DNA from: an uncultured Spirochaeta sp.
Lineage (GTDB): Bacteria; Spirochaetota; Spirochaetia; DSM-27196; Alkalispirochaetaceae
DNA length: 64,000 bases
Reading direction: 5' to 3'
Assembly: GCA_913030605.1 (NCBI GenBank)
Contig: CAJWEZ010000001.1
Coordinates: 1 to 64,000, forward strand
Shown: positions 17,782 through 28,278 of the stretch, piece after piece
Position numbering within the stretch: the stretch's first letter is position 1
Layout: every line of letters begins with the position of its first letter
Notes under the pieces: generated by a model
Told to the model about the DNA's origin: nothing
The model's input: only the letters and a program-made list of their open reading frames with translations
The model's database searches: none
Made by a program: the position numbers and the translations under genes

Positions 17782-19407
17782 GTGACACTGACAGGATCAC
17801 AGATCATCGCGTGTGAACTGGTCGCCGCCGGGAAGGATGGGGTTCGTACCGTATCGCCGCTGGATGGCGTCGAACTGGATCCGGCCGTTCGATCGGCGAC
17901 GCACCGTGAGATAGACCAGGCTGCCGACGCCGCCGGATCGGCGTGGCCCGCGTACCGCGCCGTGCCGCCGGCGGCACGGGCGCGATTCCTCCGCGCCATC
18001 GCGGCAGAAATCGAAGATCTCGGCGACACCCTGATCGATCGCGGGTATCGGGAAACGGCATTGCCGTCTGCTCGTCTCGCCGGAGAACGCGGGCGAACCT
18101 GCGCCCAGTTGCGCATGTTTGCGGACCTCATCGAGGAAGGGTCGTGGGTGGACGCCCGCATCGATACGGCGCTCCCCGATCGCACGCCGGCGCCGCGTCC
18201 CGACCTTCGGCGCATGCTCGTCCCGCTGGGGCCGGTGGCGGTGTTCTGCGCGAGCAATTTCCCGCTCGCGTTCTCCGTCGCCGGCGGCGATACCGCCAGC
18301 GCACTCGCCGCAGGATGCCCCGTGGTGGTGAAGGCGCACAGTTCGCATCCCGGGACGGCGGAGCTGGTGGGTCGTGCGGTGATGGCGGCGGCGCGCTCGA
18401 CGGGCATGCCGGCGGGGGTGTTTTCGATGCTGCACGGGCCCGGCAGGTCGGTGGGGATCGCCCTGGTGGAGCACGAGGCGATCACCGCTGTCGGGTTCAC
18501 CGGGTCCTACAGTGGCGGGCGGGCTCTCTTTGACGCCGCCGCCCGGCGGCCACACCCGATTCCGGTGTACGCGGAGATGGGAAGCATCAACCCGGTGTTC
18601 GTACTCCCCGGTGCGGCGCGGGAACGTGGCGATGCGATCGCCGCCGGACTCACCACGTCGGTGACCCTCGGGGTCGGGCAGTTCTGCACCAATCCGGGCC
18701 TGGTGGTGGGGATCGCCGGCGACGAGTTCGACGCCCTCGCCGCGGCAACCGGCCGCACCATCTCCAACGCCGACGCGGGGGTCATGCTCAACACGCGTAT
18801 TCGGGACGCGTACGTGGACGGTATCGCCGCCCTCGGGGCCCGCGTGGCGGTCGAACAGATTGCGATGGGACGTGGGCACGCGGGGCCGGAACAGGGAACG
18901 GGGGATGCCGGTGCCGGCGGTGGCCGGGCGGCACTCTTCCGCACCAGCGCCGCCGCCCTCCTCGAGGACCGCAGCCTTGCGGTGGAAGTATTCGGGCCGT
19001 CCACGCTCTTCGCCGCCGCCCGCGACCGCGACGAACTCATGGCCCTGGCGCGATCCCTGACCGGCCACCTGACGTGTACGGTTCACGGTACGGACGAGGA
19101 CCTGGCGGAGTGGGGCGACCTCCTCGCGATTCTTGAGGAAAGGGCGGGTCGGCTCATCTGCAACGGGTATCCCACCGGCGTGGAGGTCTCCGCGGCGATG
19201 ACCCACGGGGGACCGTTTCCGGCCACCTCGGACCCGCACTTCACCTCCGTGGGTACCGCGGCGATTCTCCGGTTCGCCCGGCCGGTGACCTACCAGGACT
19301 TTCCTGACGTGGCACTTCCGCCGGAACTGCAGGAAGCGAATCCACGACGGATCCTCCGTCTCGTTGACGGTGAGTACACCCGCAACGGGTTCTCGCGGGG
19401 CGGGTGA
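17782..19407 (+). CDS. Aldehyde dehydrogenase (2,5-dioxovalerate/ketoglutarate-semialdehyde dehydrogenase-like)
   Basis: GTG start after caaggag; 'VFCASNFPLAFSVAGGDTASALAAGCPVVVKAHSSHPGTAELVGRAV', 'AVGFTGSYSGGRALFDAAARRPHPIPVYAEMGSINPVFVLP', 'GQFCTNPGLVVG'. Confidence 0.85.
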   Translation: MTLTGSQIIACELVAAGKDGVRTVSPLDGVELDPAVRSATHREIDQAADAAGSAWPAYRAVPPAARARFLRAIAAEIEDLGDTLIDRGYRETALPSARLAGERGRTCAQLRMFADLIEEGSWVDARIDTALPDRTPAPRPDLRRMLVPLGPVAVFCASNFPLAFSVAGGDTASALAAGCPVVVKAHSSHPGTAELVGRAVMAAARSTGMPAGVFSMLHGPGRSVGIALVEHEAITAVGFTGSYSGGRALFDAAARRPHPIPVYAEMGSINPVFVLPGAARERGDAIAAGLTTSVTLGVGQFCTNPGLVVGIAGDEFDALAAATGRTISNADAGVMLNTRIRDAYVDGIAALGARVAVEQIAMGRGHAGPEQGTGDAGAGGGRAALFRTSAAALLEDRSLAVEVFGPSTLFAAARDRDELMALARSLTGHLTCTVHGTDEDLAEWGDLLAILEERAGRLICNGYPTGVEVSAAMTHGGPFPATSDPHFTSVGTAAILRFARPVTYQDFPDVALPPELQEANPRRILRLVDGEYTRNGFSRGG

Positions 19408-19416
19408 CGCAGCGCC

Positions 19417-20358
19417 ATGACGACCGTACTCGACATCGTTCTCCAGAGCGGGCGCAGCGTGGTGGAGCTGTCGCTTTTCACCCTCCTGCCGATCATGACG
19501 CTCATGATGGCGATCATGCGACTCCTCGATGACCGGGGAGTGTTGCGGGCGATTGCCGTCGTGCTTGCCGGGCCCTTCGTGCTCATTGGACTGCCCGGGA
19601 TCGCCTCCCTGGCGATGCTCCAGTTGACGTTTGTCAGCTACGCCGCGCCACTGGCTACCCTGCGGCTGATCGATTCCGACACGCGGATAGACCGGCGTCA
19701 CCTTGCGGCGACTTTCGCCATGATCATGGCGATGAGCCAGGCCAACGCGGTCTTTCCCATGGCTGCGGTCGGGCTCAACGTGGGGTTCACGATCGCAACG
19801 TCGGTCGGCGCGGGGCTGGTGGCTGCCGCGCTGTGCTACTACGTGTTTGCCCGCGGATACGGCGACGCGGCAGACGCACCGGGAGAGGAACTCTCCGAAC
19901 AGGCACACGAGCGTCGTCCGGCGTTCGCGAGTTTGAGCGCCGGTGGTGAAGAGGGCATGGTCATGGCGTTCAAGGCGGTACCCCTCCTCCTCATCGCCCT
20001 CGTGTTCGTGAACAGCCTCCGCGCCCTGGGGCTGATCGAATGGTTGGGCGTGGTCCTTGGCCCCGTCCTGACCCGGGTTGGTATCCCCGGCGTGGCGGTC
20101 GTTCCGATCGTCACCAAGTATATCGCCGGCGGAACCGCCATGATGGGCATCGCCATGGACCTGATCCGGGAGGGTGCGATGACCGCGGTTGAACTCAACC
20201 GCATCGCCGGATTCATCATCAACCCGTTCGACGTAATCGGCGTCGCGTTGTACGGCAACATAGGCGCGAGGACGGGGCAGGTCGTCAGACCGGCGGTGGC
20301 GGCGGCGGCCGTGGCGATGGTGTTGCGGGGGGTTGTGCATCTGATCGTGTTTGCGTGA
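19417..20358 (+). CDS. Multi-pass membrane protein, nucleoside-recognition (Gate) domain-like
   Basis: 313 aa; many TM helices; 'GIPGVAVVPIVTKYIAGGTAMMGIAMDLIREGAMTAVELNRIAGFIINPFDVIGVALY'. Confidence 0.55.
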   Translation: MTTVLDIVLQSGRSVVELSLFTLLPIMTLMMAIMRLLDDRGVLRAIAVVLAGPFVLIGLPGIASLAMLQLTFVSYAAPLATLRLIDSDTRIDRRHLAATFAMIMAMSQANAVFPMAAVGLNVGFTIATSVGAGLVAAALCYYVFARGYGDAADAPGEELSEQAHERRPAFASLSAGGEEGMVMAFKAVPLLLIALVFVNSLRALGLIEWLGVVLGPVLTRVGIPGVAVVPIVTKYIAGGTAMMGIAMDLIREGAMTAVELNRIAGFIINPFDVIGVALYGNIGARTGQVVRPAVAAAAVAMVLRGVVHLIVFA

Positions 20359-20458
20359 CGTGATGGGTCGTTCGGGTCGCGGACAGGCGTCGGTCGGTCA
20401 CGTCCCCGCCTTAACGTCGTTTTGAAGGCGTCCGGGAAATGCACGATATTTAACTCAT

Positions 20459-21481
20459 ATGGCAGCTCGACCCGAGTCTTCAGCACATGTCCCGCACAAA
20501 GCGTACGTGGCGGCGGCGATCGAAAATGCCCCGTACGGCTTCGATATTGTCGATCACACGGCGACGCTTATCTACGTCAACAACGCGTACCTTCGAATGT
20601 GGGGATACGAACACGCAGCCGAGGTTGTCGGGATGTCGCCGATCCACCACTGCGTCGACCCGGAGGTTCCGGCGCGAATTATCGCCGGATTGCGGGAACA
20701 CGGGGTTTTCGAGACGGAGTTCAAAGCCCGACGCAAGGATGGATCAACGTTCGATGTTCGAATGTACTCGTATCTGGGACACGCTCCCGATGGCAGTGAG
20801 GTGTACTACGGCACGTCAATCGACGTGAGCGACCAGAAGGAGTACATTGCCACGCTTGAGCGACTGTCCAGTCAAAAGGAATCGCTTCTCCGCGAGGTGT
20901 ATCACCGTACGAAAAACACGATGCAGCTGATCCTGTCGATGCTCCATACGCGGGCAGCATCGTACGCAGAAGATTCGACTGCGGCGGAACTTGCCCTCGA
21001 TATCGAAAGCCGCGTGATGGCGATGGCTCTGGTTCACGACCAGGTGTACCAGGCGGAGGACCTCGCCAACATCAGCCTGGACTCGTACGTCCACAATCTG
21101 GTTGAGTTTCTGGTTTCCGGGACAAAACCGGTCGGTCTGGACGTTACCGTGGATTACAGCATGACGAACACGGTCGTCGGCATCGACACCGCGATCAGCT
21201 GTGGTCTCGTGGTAAACGAACTGGTCCGCAACGCGTTGGAACACGCCTTCGATGAACCGGGTGCAGGAGCGCTCTCGATCCTGCTGGAAACGACCGACGC
21301 CGGGAGTGTCGTCATCAGTGTGCTCGACGACGGATGCGGAGCGCCGCCGGGATTCTCGATCGAGACGGACGCGTCTCTCGGGCTTCAAACAGCTGCGAGC
21401 CTTGTTGAGGGTCAACTCGGAGGCCGTCTCGAGCTCGTTGACGCAGCGGGTTTCGGCGTGCGCTTTTCGATTCAACCATAA
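20459..21481 (+). CDS. PAS domain sensor histidine kinase, HisKA_2/HATPase family
   Basis: 340 aa; PAS 'AAIENAPYGFDIVDHTATLIYVNNAYLRMWGY'; 'LLREVYHRTKNTMQLILSMLHTRAASY'; 'GLVVNELVRNALEHAF'; 'SVLDDGCGAP'. Confidence 0.82.
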   Translation: MAARPESSAHVPHKAYVAAAIENAPYGFDIVDHTATLIYVNNAYLRMWGYEHAAEVVGMSPIHHCVDPEVPARIIAGLREHGVFETEFKARRKDGSTFDVRMYSYLGHAPDGSEVYYGTSIDVSDQKEYIATLERLSSQKESLLREVYHRTKNTMQLILSMLHTRAASYAEDSTAAELALDIESRVMAMALVHDQVYQAEDLANISLDSYVHNLVEFLVSGTKPVGLDVTVDYSMTNTVVGIDTAISCGLVVNELVRNALEHAFDEPGAGALSILLETTDAGSVVISVLDDGCGAPPGFSIETDASLGLQTAASLVEGQLGGRLELVDAAGFGVRFSIQP

Positions 21482-21579
21482 CTCGGGGGCGTGCGTGGTC
21501 GCCGACACGATCGGAACGGTCGTTCGCCGGGGATGACGATGCTCGACCGGGTTGTTACTTTCAGCCGGGAGAGACATCA

Positions 21580-22503
21580 GTGAAGGCAATTACATACAAC
21601 ACATACGGAGACAACTCGGTCCTCGAGCTCACCGACCAGCCGGTACCCAAGGTGGGGCCCGACGACATCCTGGTGCGGGTGAAGAGTGCGTCGGTCAACC
21701 CGGTCGACTGGAAGGTGATGATGGGGTACCTCGATCCGATCGCCCACGTCTGGTTCCCGGTGACGCCGGGGTGGGACGTCGCCGGCGTGGTGGAACAGGT
21801 CGGCATGGACGTGCCGGAGTGGAACGTCGGGGATGAGGTGATCGCCTACGCCCGCCGCGACATGGTCAATGACGGGACGTTCGCGGAGTTCGCCCCCGTT
21901 CCCGTACGGGCGGCGGCGCGGAAACCCTCCGCCCTCTCGTGGGACGAGGCGGCGGGGCTGCCGCTGGCGGGGCTTACCGCCTACCAGGTGCTGCGGTGGC
22001 TCGCGGTGTCCGACGGCATCACGGTACTCATTCACAACGCCTCCGGCGGCGTCGGTATCCTGGGCTCGCAGATCGCGCGTGCCTTCGGCGCTCGGGTGAT
22101 CGGGACCGCGTCACCCAAGAACCACGACCGCCTGCGGTCCTACGGGGTCGAACCGGTGGAGTACGGTGAGGGACTCGCCGAGCGCGTCCGGGCGCTCGCG
22201 CCGGACGGCGTCGACGCCGTGGCTGACTTTGTCGGTGGGGTGTTGGAGACGACGATGGCGGTCCTCAAGGACGGCGGCCGGCACGCCTCTATTGCGGACC
22301 CCTCCGTCGCCGGCGCCGGAGGGCGCAACATGTGGGTCAGACCCAGCGCCGAGGATCTGCAGGCGCTCGCCGATATGGTGGAGGCCGGGAGTCTTGAGGT
22401 GCCGATCGCTGCGACGTTCCCGCTGGAACGGACGGCGGAGGCGTTCGCCCTGAGTCAGGGCGGCCACGCCGGCGGAAAGATCGCGATTCGCGTCAGCGAG
22501 TAG
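21580..22503 (+). CDS. NADP-dependent quinone oxidoreductase-like (MDR superfamily)
   Basis: 307 aa; 'MKAITYNTYGDNSVLELTDQPVPKVGPDDILVRVKSASVNPVDWKVMMGYL', 'VLIHNASGGVGILGSQIARAFGARVIGTAS'. Confidence 0.88.
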   Translation: MKAITYNTYGDNSVLELTDQPVPKVGPDDILVRVKSASVNPVDWKVMMGYLDPIAHVWFPVTPGWDVAGVVEQVGMDVPEWNVGDEVIAYARRDMVNDGTFAEFAPVPVRAAARKPSALSWDEAAGLPLAGLTAYQVLRWLAVSDGITVLIHNASGGVGILGSQIARAFGARVIGTASPKNHDRLRSYGVEPVEYGEGLAERVRALAPDGVDAVADFVGGVLETTMAVLKDGGRHASIADPSVAGAGGRNMWVRPSAEDLQALADMVEAGSLEVPIAATFPLERTAEAFALSQGGHAGGKIAIRVSE

Positions 22504-23524
22504 CGGGTCCCAGGAGCTCGATGCGGTCTGTCTGGATGTACCCATCGAAGGAGGGCGGGAGTCGCGACAGCAGGCCGGGATCGTCAAAGCCCCGCGTGCC
22601 CACATTGCCGGGGACGTGGGGGCCAATCATCACCACCGTTGCGCCCGCTGCGCGCATTCGCGACAGGAATCGGTCCGGCCAGCCCCACAACAGCCACGTC
22701 AGATTGACCGGGGCGTAGACGGTGGCGTCGGTGCAGACGCCGGGAACGCGTCCGGTCCAGCCTCCTTTCACGTATTCGGTGAGGCAACCGATGGCGCTAC
22801 CGGCGGTGAACGTGCGCACCCCGGGGTGCGTCGCAGCGAAACGGCTCACCGGCCGAGGGCCGCCGTAGACGCCCCATACCGCCGGGAGCCACGCGGGATG
22901 CACGTCAAAGAATCGAACGAGCGCCTCGCCCACAGCGGGATCGTTGCTTTTGATCTCGATGAGGAACGATCGTCCCGGAAACGCCTCGAACACGTCTTCG
23001 AGACGAGGCATCATCCCCACGCCGGTACCCCGGAACGGATACGTCTCGCCGCCGTCGGCGGTGTATCCGTACCCGATGTCGAGCAATCGCAGCTCACTCC
23101 AGGTCGCCTCGTGGGTCACGCCGCTCCCGTCGGTGCGGCAGTCGAGGGTCCAGTCGTGGAAAACGGCAAGCGATCCGTCCCGTGTCAGCTGGACGTCGAG
23201 CTCAACGACCGAGGCGCCCAGCGCGAACGCCGCACGCATCGATGGGACCGTGTTCTCGAGGTAGTGATGATCGGTGGGAAGGCTGCGTGCGGCGGTGCAC
23301 GTGTCGTTGGTCAGCCCGACGGTATCGAACGGCTGATGCACGCCACGGTGGGCGATAAGGAGCGGCGCGGTCGGTGTGCCGTCCCCACCCGTGGTGATGC
23401 GGAAGAGCAGGGCGCTGTTGGCGACGACCACGGTGAGCAGAGCGAGGACCGCGATCGCGACCAGCGAGAACAGCCCGCGTCGTGCCCGCCGCCACATCCC
23501 GGGCGATTGCTTGCGTGACGACAT
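22493..23524 (-). CDS. Glycerophosphodiester phosphodiesterase family protein (membrane-anchored)
   Basis: Start ATG 23524 MSSRKQSPGMWRRARRGLFSLVAIAVLALLTVVV; 'LLIAHRGVHQPF', 'ENTVPSMRAAFALGASVVELDVQLTRDGSLAVFHDWTLDCRTDGSG'. Confidence 0.85.
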   Translation of the reverse strand: MSSRKQSPGMWRRARRGLFSLVAIAVLALLTVVVANSALLFRITTGGDGTPTAPLLIAHRGVHQPFDTVGLTNDTCTAARSLPTDHHYLENTVPSMRAAFALGASVVELDVQLTRDGSLAVFHDWTLDCRTDGSGVTHEATWSELRLLDIGYGYTADGGETYPFRGTGVGMMPRLEDVFEAFPGRSFLIEIKSNDPAVGEALVRFFDVHPAWLPAVWGVYGGPRPVSRFAATHPGVRTFTAGSAIGCLTEYVKGGWTGRVPGVCTDATVYAPVNLTWLLWGWPDRFLSRMRAAGATVVMIGPHVPGNVGTRGFDDPGLLSRLPPSFDGYIQTDRIELLGPATR

Positions 23525-23547
23525 GCGTTCTCCTTTCGCGCTCCCCG

Positions 23548-26500
23548 TTAGCGGGAGCGTACGGCAACCGCGCGCAGGCGCAGAGACCGACGCTCGGTCC
23601 ACCGTCTCACGTCGGTCAGAATCGAGAGGATCGTCGGGAGCACGACCAGCGTCAGGAACGTTCCGAACAGCAATCCGAAGGCGATTGAGACAGCGATGGG
23701 TACCAGGAGCTGGCCGCCCTCTCCTTTCTGAAAGATCAGGGGAGCGACACCCCCGGCGGTCGTGACCGTCGTCATCACGATCGCGCGAAAGCGCTGGGTC
23801 GCCGCGTCGATCACGGCCTCGCGCGGTCGATCGGGGGCCGCCTGGAGCATTCGGTTGTACGTGTCGATCATGACCACCGAGTCGTTCACGATGATGCCCG
23901 CCAGGGCGATGCATCCCAGGAACGAAATAAACGACATCGGAATGCCGATGATGGCGTGACCGATCGTCGCGCCGATCACACCTAGCGGAATGAGCGCGAG
24001 CACGGTGAGCGCCTGGCCGTAGGACTTCATCTGGAACACGAGAATCGTGAACATAAACAGCAGCGCCGTCACCAGGCTGAAGATCATGGAGCGAACCATG
24101 CGGTCGACCTCCTGTGCCTGACCGCTCCGGGAGAGCGACACACCGTCCACGTGGGCCAGCACGTCCGGGAGGATCTCCTCGTTGATCTGGCGGTTGACCA
24201 CGTTCACGTCGTTGCGGGTGGTGTCGAGCGAGGCACTGACGCGGATTGACCGGTATCCATCCTGCCGGGCGATTCGTCTGAGGCTCCGCTGCAACGAGAA
24301 ATCCGCGACCTCCCGGAGCGGAACAAAGGCGCCGGTGGGCGTCATGATCGGCGCCTCCTCCAGGCGACGAAGCGAATCCCGATCCCGCCGCGGGTAGCGG
24401 ACCATGAGCGGAATCGACCGGGATCCGTCCTGCAGCGTCATAACCTCGAGTCCGCCGAAGGCGCTGGATACCTGGTGGGAGATGTCTGTTTCGGTGAGTC
24501 CCAGCGCACGGCCGCGGTCGGTTACCGAGAACACGTATTCGCGGGCGCCGAGGGGCAGATCGTCGCGGATGTCAGTGACCCCGTCGATGTGCCCGATCCG
24601 TTCCTTGAAGAGGTCCGCCGCCATTCGCAGTTGGCCGGGATCCTTCCCGAGAAAACGGATCGAGATCGGATCGCCCCCGAACACACCGTCCTCGCCGATC
24701 ACCAGGGACTCCAGCTCCGGGAAGCCCGTGATCGACCGGTTGAGTTCCCGGCCGAACGCCTTCACGGAAAAGTCGCGTTCCTCGTTGGGAATGAGGAGCA
24801 GGTACACGATCAGGCTGTCGCCGTCCTGCCAGGAGAGGTGGTTCACGATGCCGTTGTCGTAGCCGAGCCGCGGCCGGGCATAGCGCTCCCCGAACGCCAG
24901 AACCTGCTCCTCCATCCGGAGTCGTACGCGTTCCATTTCCGTCGCCGGTGTTCCGGCCGGAAACGTGGCCTCGACGTACACGTACTGCGACTCCACCTCG
25001 GGAAAGAACTCGGCGCGGATGTGGTTTCCGGCAAAGGCGCCCACGAGGACGATCACGGTGGCGAGGAGAGCGGCGATTACGACCGGGCGGTTGTCGAGAC
25101 TCCGCGCCAGAAACGGTCGGTACCACCCGCGTATGAAGCGCTCCTGCACGCGCTCGATGCGTTCGCGAAGCGGGTGAGGCCGCGCGTCGGAGAGCGCGTT
25201 GGAATGGGCAAGGTGAGCGGGAAGCAGGATCAGTGCCTCCACCAGCGAAAACCCAAGACTCACGATCACGACCAGGCCGATCTGCGATGTGTACTTGCCC
25301 ATGTCGCCGTGAATGAAGAAGTAGGGTGCAAAGGCGAGCATCGTGGTGGCGATGGAGACACACACGGGAACCAGGACCTCCATCGTGCCGTCCACCGCGG
25401 CTTGGACGCGTTCTTTGCCCAGCTCCTTCCAGTGGCGGTAGATGTTCTCGCCGATCACGATGCCGTCGTCCACCAGGATGCCGATCACGATGATCATCCC
25501 GAACAGCGTCATCTCGTTGATCGTGATCCCGAGGACCCATTCCAGAAAGAGCAACCCGAAGAAGGAGATCGGGATACCCATGGCGACCCAGAACGACAGG
25601 CGAATGTTGAGCAGCAGCCCAAGGATGAAGAGCACAAGAGCGAGTCCCATCGCTCCGCTTGCCGTCAACGTTCCCAGGCGACGATCGAGTTCGTCAACGT
25701 CGCGGATTCCCGGTACAAAGTGGATGAGCCCCTCGTAGCGGGCGTTGTACTCCGCCACCTTCTCATCGGCGAGTCGACCGAGCTCGATCACGTCTTCGGA
25801 CTCGTTGTACATGATCTGGAGGCCGATCGCATTACGCCCGTTCACCCGCGTGTAGAGCGCGTTCTCCGAGCGCTGGCGCCTCACGCCGGCGACATCGCCC
25901 ACCGTGACGATGCGCCCGGTGGTGGTCGTCGTTACCGGAATCGCGGCGATGCGGTCGGCGGCGAGTTCCTTGTCGTAGTTCCTGATCCGTACCTGCTCCC
26001 GTGTTGTGAGAACGGACCCTGCCGAGGCGTCCAGATTGCTGGCCCGAATCACCTCCGCAAGGCGGTCGAGCCCGATCCCCAGGCGCTGTTGCGCCGCCGG
26101 ATCCAGCTCCACCACGATCTCCTCGCGAGGAAACCCCCATTCCCGGATCTCCGAGGCCTGCCCCGACTTCAGCAGGTCGTCGCGGAATTCGTCAGCGACG
26201 TCCTCGAGAATCGACGGGTCCTGATCATCCTCACCGTAGATGAACAGCAGCATCACGCGGGCCCATTCGGTTTCCCGCTCGATCCGGGGCGGCCGGGCAT
26301 CCTCCGGATAGTCGTTGATACTGTCGAAGATCCGTTCGATTTCGTCGGTCAGATCGCGTTTGTCCACCGTGGAGGTGGTCTCGAGGCCGAAGTAGGCGCT
26401 CCCGTCGTAGGAGGTGGCCATGACGGACACCACCCCCTCCAGCCCCGCGAGGCGGTCCTCGACCTTCATCACGATACCGTCCTCAACCTCGCGAGCCGAG

Positions 26501-26664
26501 GCGCCGGGCCACGCGATGCTGATGGAGATCCAGTCGAACTCGATCGCGGGCCAGATGCGTTTCTTGATGTTCATGAGCCCGAAGGTCCCGGCGATGAAGA
26601 TCAGCAGCATCAACCAGTTCGTGAGGATGCGATGGTTGGTAAAGAGGCGAATGAGTCTGTTCAC
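23548..26664 (-). CDS. RND-family efflux transporter permease (AcrB-like)
   Basis: 1038 aa; 'NRLIRLFTNHRILTNWLMLLIFIAGTFGL', 'EWVLGITINEMTLFGMIIVIGILVDDGIVIGENIYRHW', 'FISFLGCIALAGIIVNDSVVMIDTYNR'. Confidence 0.93.
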   Translation of the reverse strand: MNRLIRLFTNHRILTNWLMLLIFIAGTFGLMNIKKRIWPAIEFDWISISIAWPGASAREVEDGIVMKVEDRLAGLEGVVSVMATSYDGSAYFGLETTSTVDKRDLTDEIERIFDSINDYPEDARPPRIERETEWARVMLLFIYGEDDQDPSILEDVADEFRDDLLKSGQASEIREWGFPREEIVVELDPAAQQRLGIGLDRLAEVIRASNLDASAGSVLTTREQVRIRNYDKELAADRIAAIPVTTTTTGRIVTVGDVAGVRRQRSENALYTRVNGRNAIGLQIMYNESEDVIELGRLADEKVAEYNARYEGLIHFVPGIRDVDELDRRLGTLTASGAMGLALVLFILGLLLNIRLSFWVAMGIPISFFGLLFLEWVLGITINEMTLFGMIIVIGILVDDGIVIGENIYRHWKELGKERVQAAVDGTMEVLVPVCVSIATTMLAFAPYFFIHGDMGKYTSQIGLVVIVSLGFSLVEALILLPAHLAHSNALSDARPHPLRERIERVQERFIRGWYRPFLARSLDNRPVVIAALLATVIVLVGAFAGNHIRAEFFPEVESQYVYVEATFPAGTPATEMERVRLRMEEQVLAFGERYARPRLGYDNGIVNHLSWQDGDSLIVYLLLIPNEERDFSVKAFGRELNRSITGFPELESLVIGEDGVFGGDPISIRFLGKDPGQLRMAADLFKERIGHIDGVTDIRDDLPLGAREYVFSVTDRGRALGLTETDISHQVSSAFGGLEVMTLQDGSRSIPLMVRYPRRDRDSLRRLEEAPIMTPTGAFVPLREVADFSLQRSLRRIARQDGYRSIRVSASLDTTRNDVNVVNRQINEEILPDVLAHVDGVSLSRSGQAQEVDRMVRSMIFSLVTALLFMFTILVFQMKSYGQALTVLALIPLGVIGATIGHAIIGIPMSFISFLGCIALAGIIVNDSVVMIDTYNRMLQAAPDRPREAVIDAATQRFRAIVMTTVTTAGGVAPLIFQKGEGGQLLVPIAVSIAFGLLFGTFLTLVVLPTILSILTDVRRWTERRSLRLRAVAVRSR

Positions 26665-27821
26665 TGGTTCACCGCCTCAGTACTCAGGCGCATGCCCTCG
26701 ACGGGGATCTGGATCGCGGTAGTGACCAGTTCCATACCGTCCCGCAGCGCGGGCCCGGTAACGACGATGTCGTCGCCGCGGTAGCCCTGAATGTCCACCG
26801 CGTACCGGGCCAGCGTTCCGTCTTCGAGGACGTTGATCGTACCGTCCTCGTTGACCAGTCCCCGAGGAAGAAGCAGGGCGTTGTCGATCGGATCGCCGCT
26901 GATGTCGACGCGTACGAAGCTCCCGGGCAGGAACTCGAGTAGTCGGTCGGGGTTCTGAAAACGAACGTAGACCGTCACCATCTGGGACTCCCGTTCGGTC
27001 TGTCCCGCCACGCGATCGAGGACGCCGGAGAGGGCGGACGCGTTGCGCGAGGCACGGGCGTCGCCGGACTGTACGGTGACCGCGACCCGACTGGACCGGT
27101 CAAGATAGAGCAGTTCGTCCCGGGTGAGGGAGAGGGCAACCTCGAGGTTGACGGGATCGATCAGTGTCACCAGCAGCTGCCCCGGCGACACAGCCAGGCC
27201 CTCGGGGATCGTCCCGGTGAGAACTGCGCCGTCGAAGGGCGCGGTAAGATTGTGATGGCTCAGGGTGCGACCGGACCGCACCAGGGCGTGGTAGCTCTCG
27301 ATTATTCCGTGGGAGCTCAGCACCAGACGTTCCCGTTGCGAGCCGATCGGGGGAAGATCCGGCACCACGCCGGACACGATCGCCGCGTGGAACGCCGCCC
27401 ACTTCGGGCGTACACCCATGGGATCCTCGGTATCGAGGGTCGCCATCAGCGCCGCCAGTCCTCTGAGGAGCGCCGTCTCCGCCAGTTCCACCTCGCTGCG
27501 AACGTCGGTGGAATCGATCGATACCAGAAGCTGTCCCCGTGAGACCGTGGAGCCGGGGCGAACGGCGTCGCGGGAGTAGACGACCTCACCGCCGACCTGG
27601 GCCACAAGCGGCAGCGTCTGGCGCGACTCAACGTAACCTTCGACGGTGACGGCCCGCGTGATCGGCGCGAGTTCGATCCGCTCGGTGGTGACCTGGCGGG
27701 CCGGTGTCTCCGGTACGGCTTCTTCGCTGTGACGACTCTGCACCGCCAGGAGTGTACCTGCTCCACCGGCGACGAGGATAATGAGGATAACGACGATACT
27801 CTTTCGCAAGCCCGGACGCAT
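26661..27821 (-). CDS. RND efflux periplasmic adaptor (HlyD/MFP family)
   Basis: MRPGLRKSIVVILIILVAGGAGTLLAVQS; 'ITRAVTVEGYVESRQTLPLVAQVGGEVVYSRDAVRPGSTVSRGQLLVSIDSTD'; overlaps RND gene start. Confidence 0.85.
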   Translation of the reverse strand: MRPGLRKSIVVILIILVAGGAGTLLAVQSRHSEEAVPETPARQVTTERIELAPITRAVTVEGYVESRQTLPLVAQVGGEVVYSRDAVRPGSTVSRGQLLVSIDSTDVRSEVELAETALLRGLAALMATLDTEDPMGVRPKWAAFHAAIVSGVVPDLPPIGSQRERLVLSSHGIIESYHALVRSGRTLSHHNLTAPFDGAVLTGTIPEGLAVSPGQLLVTLIDPVNLEVALSLTRDELLYLDRSSRVAVTVQSGDARASRNASALSGVLDRVAGQTERESQMVTVYVRFQNPDRLLEFLPGSFVRVDISGDPIDNALLLPRGLVNEDGTINVLEDGTLARYAVDIQGYRGDDIVVTGPALRDGMELVTTAIQIPVEGMRLSTEAVNQ

Positions 27822-27873
27822 GAGGCCTCCCACACACTACAACACGCTGGCGGCAAAAAGTGTCACCCCGTCA

Positions 27874-28278
27874 TCAGCGCCAGACCCATATTCGGTTTCC
27901 GGTGAAGTTCACCGTGACCGACGCCGCGGTTGCCGCGATTTTCCCCACCGCGAGTGAGGTGTGCGCCAGATCGCGAAACACCCACAGAGCGATGAGAGCC
28001 ACACCCAGCGAGACCAGGTTGACCGCCAGGAACCGGAGCGCCCGGCGCAGCTGGAACGGGCCCCGGTGCCCGAACGTCCAGCCGCGGTTGAGGACGTACG
28101 AGTTCAGGAGTCCGCATCCGTACGAGCAGATCTGCGCCGCCGGGTAGTTGATCCCTCCCCAGGTGAGCGCGGTAAACACCGCAACGTCGATCGTCGTGTT
28201 CAGCACGCCGACGATGTTGAACCTGAGAAACTGACGCAGCGCCTCCGGCAGCCGGCGTGCACCGGAACCGGGGCTCAT
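27874..28278 (-). CDS. GtrA family membrane protein
   Basis: 'LRQFLRFNIVGVLNTTIDVAVFTALTWGGINYPAAQICSYGCGLLNSYVLNRGWTFGHRG...'; ATGA overlap with upstream GT2. Confidence 0.85.
   Translation of the reverse strand: MSPGSGARRLPEALRQFLRFNIVGVLNTTIDVAVFTALTWGGINYPAAQICSYGCGLLNSYVLNRGWTFGHRGPFQLRRALRFLAVNLVSLGVALIALWVFRDLAHTSLAVGKIAATAASVTVNFTGNRIWVWR

Noticed and set aside
17797-20340. 847-aa minus-strand ORF
   Set aside because: Antisense to aldehyde dehydrogenase and membrane gene; composition (His/Arg/Gly-rich) indicates a shadow frame.
24475-26784. 769-aa plus-strand ORF
   Set aside because: Antisense to the RND permease, which has unambiguous family motifs.
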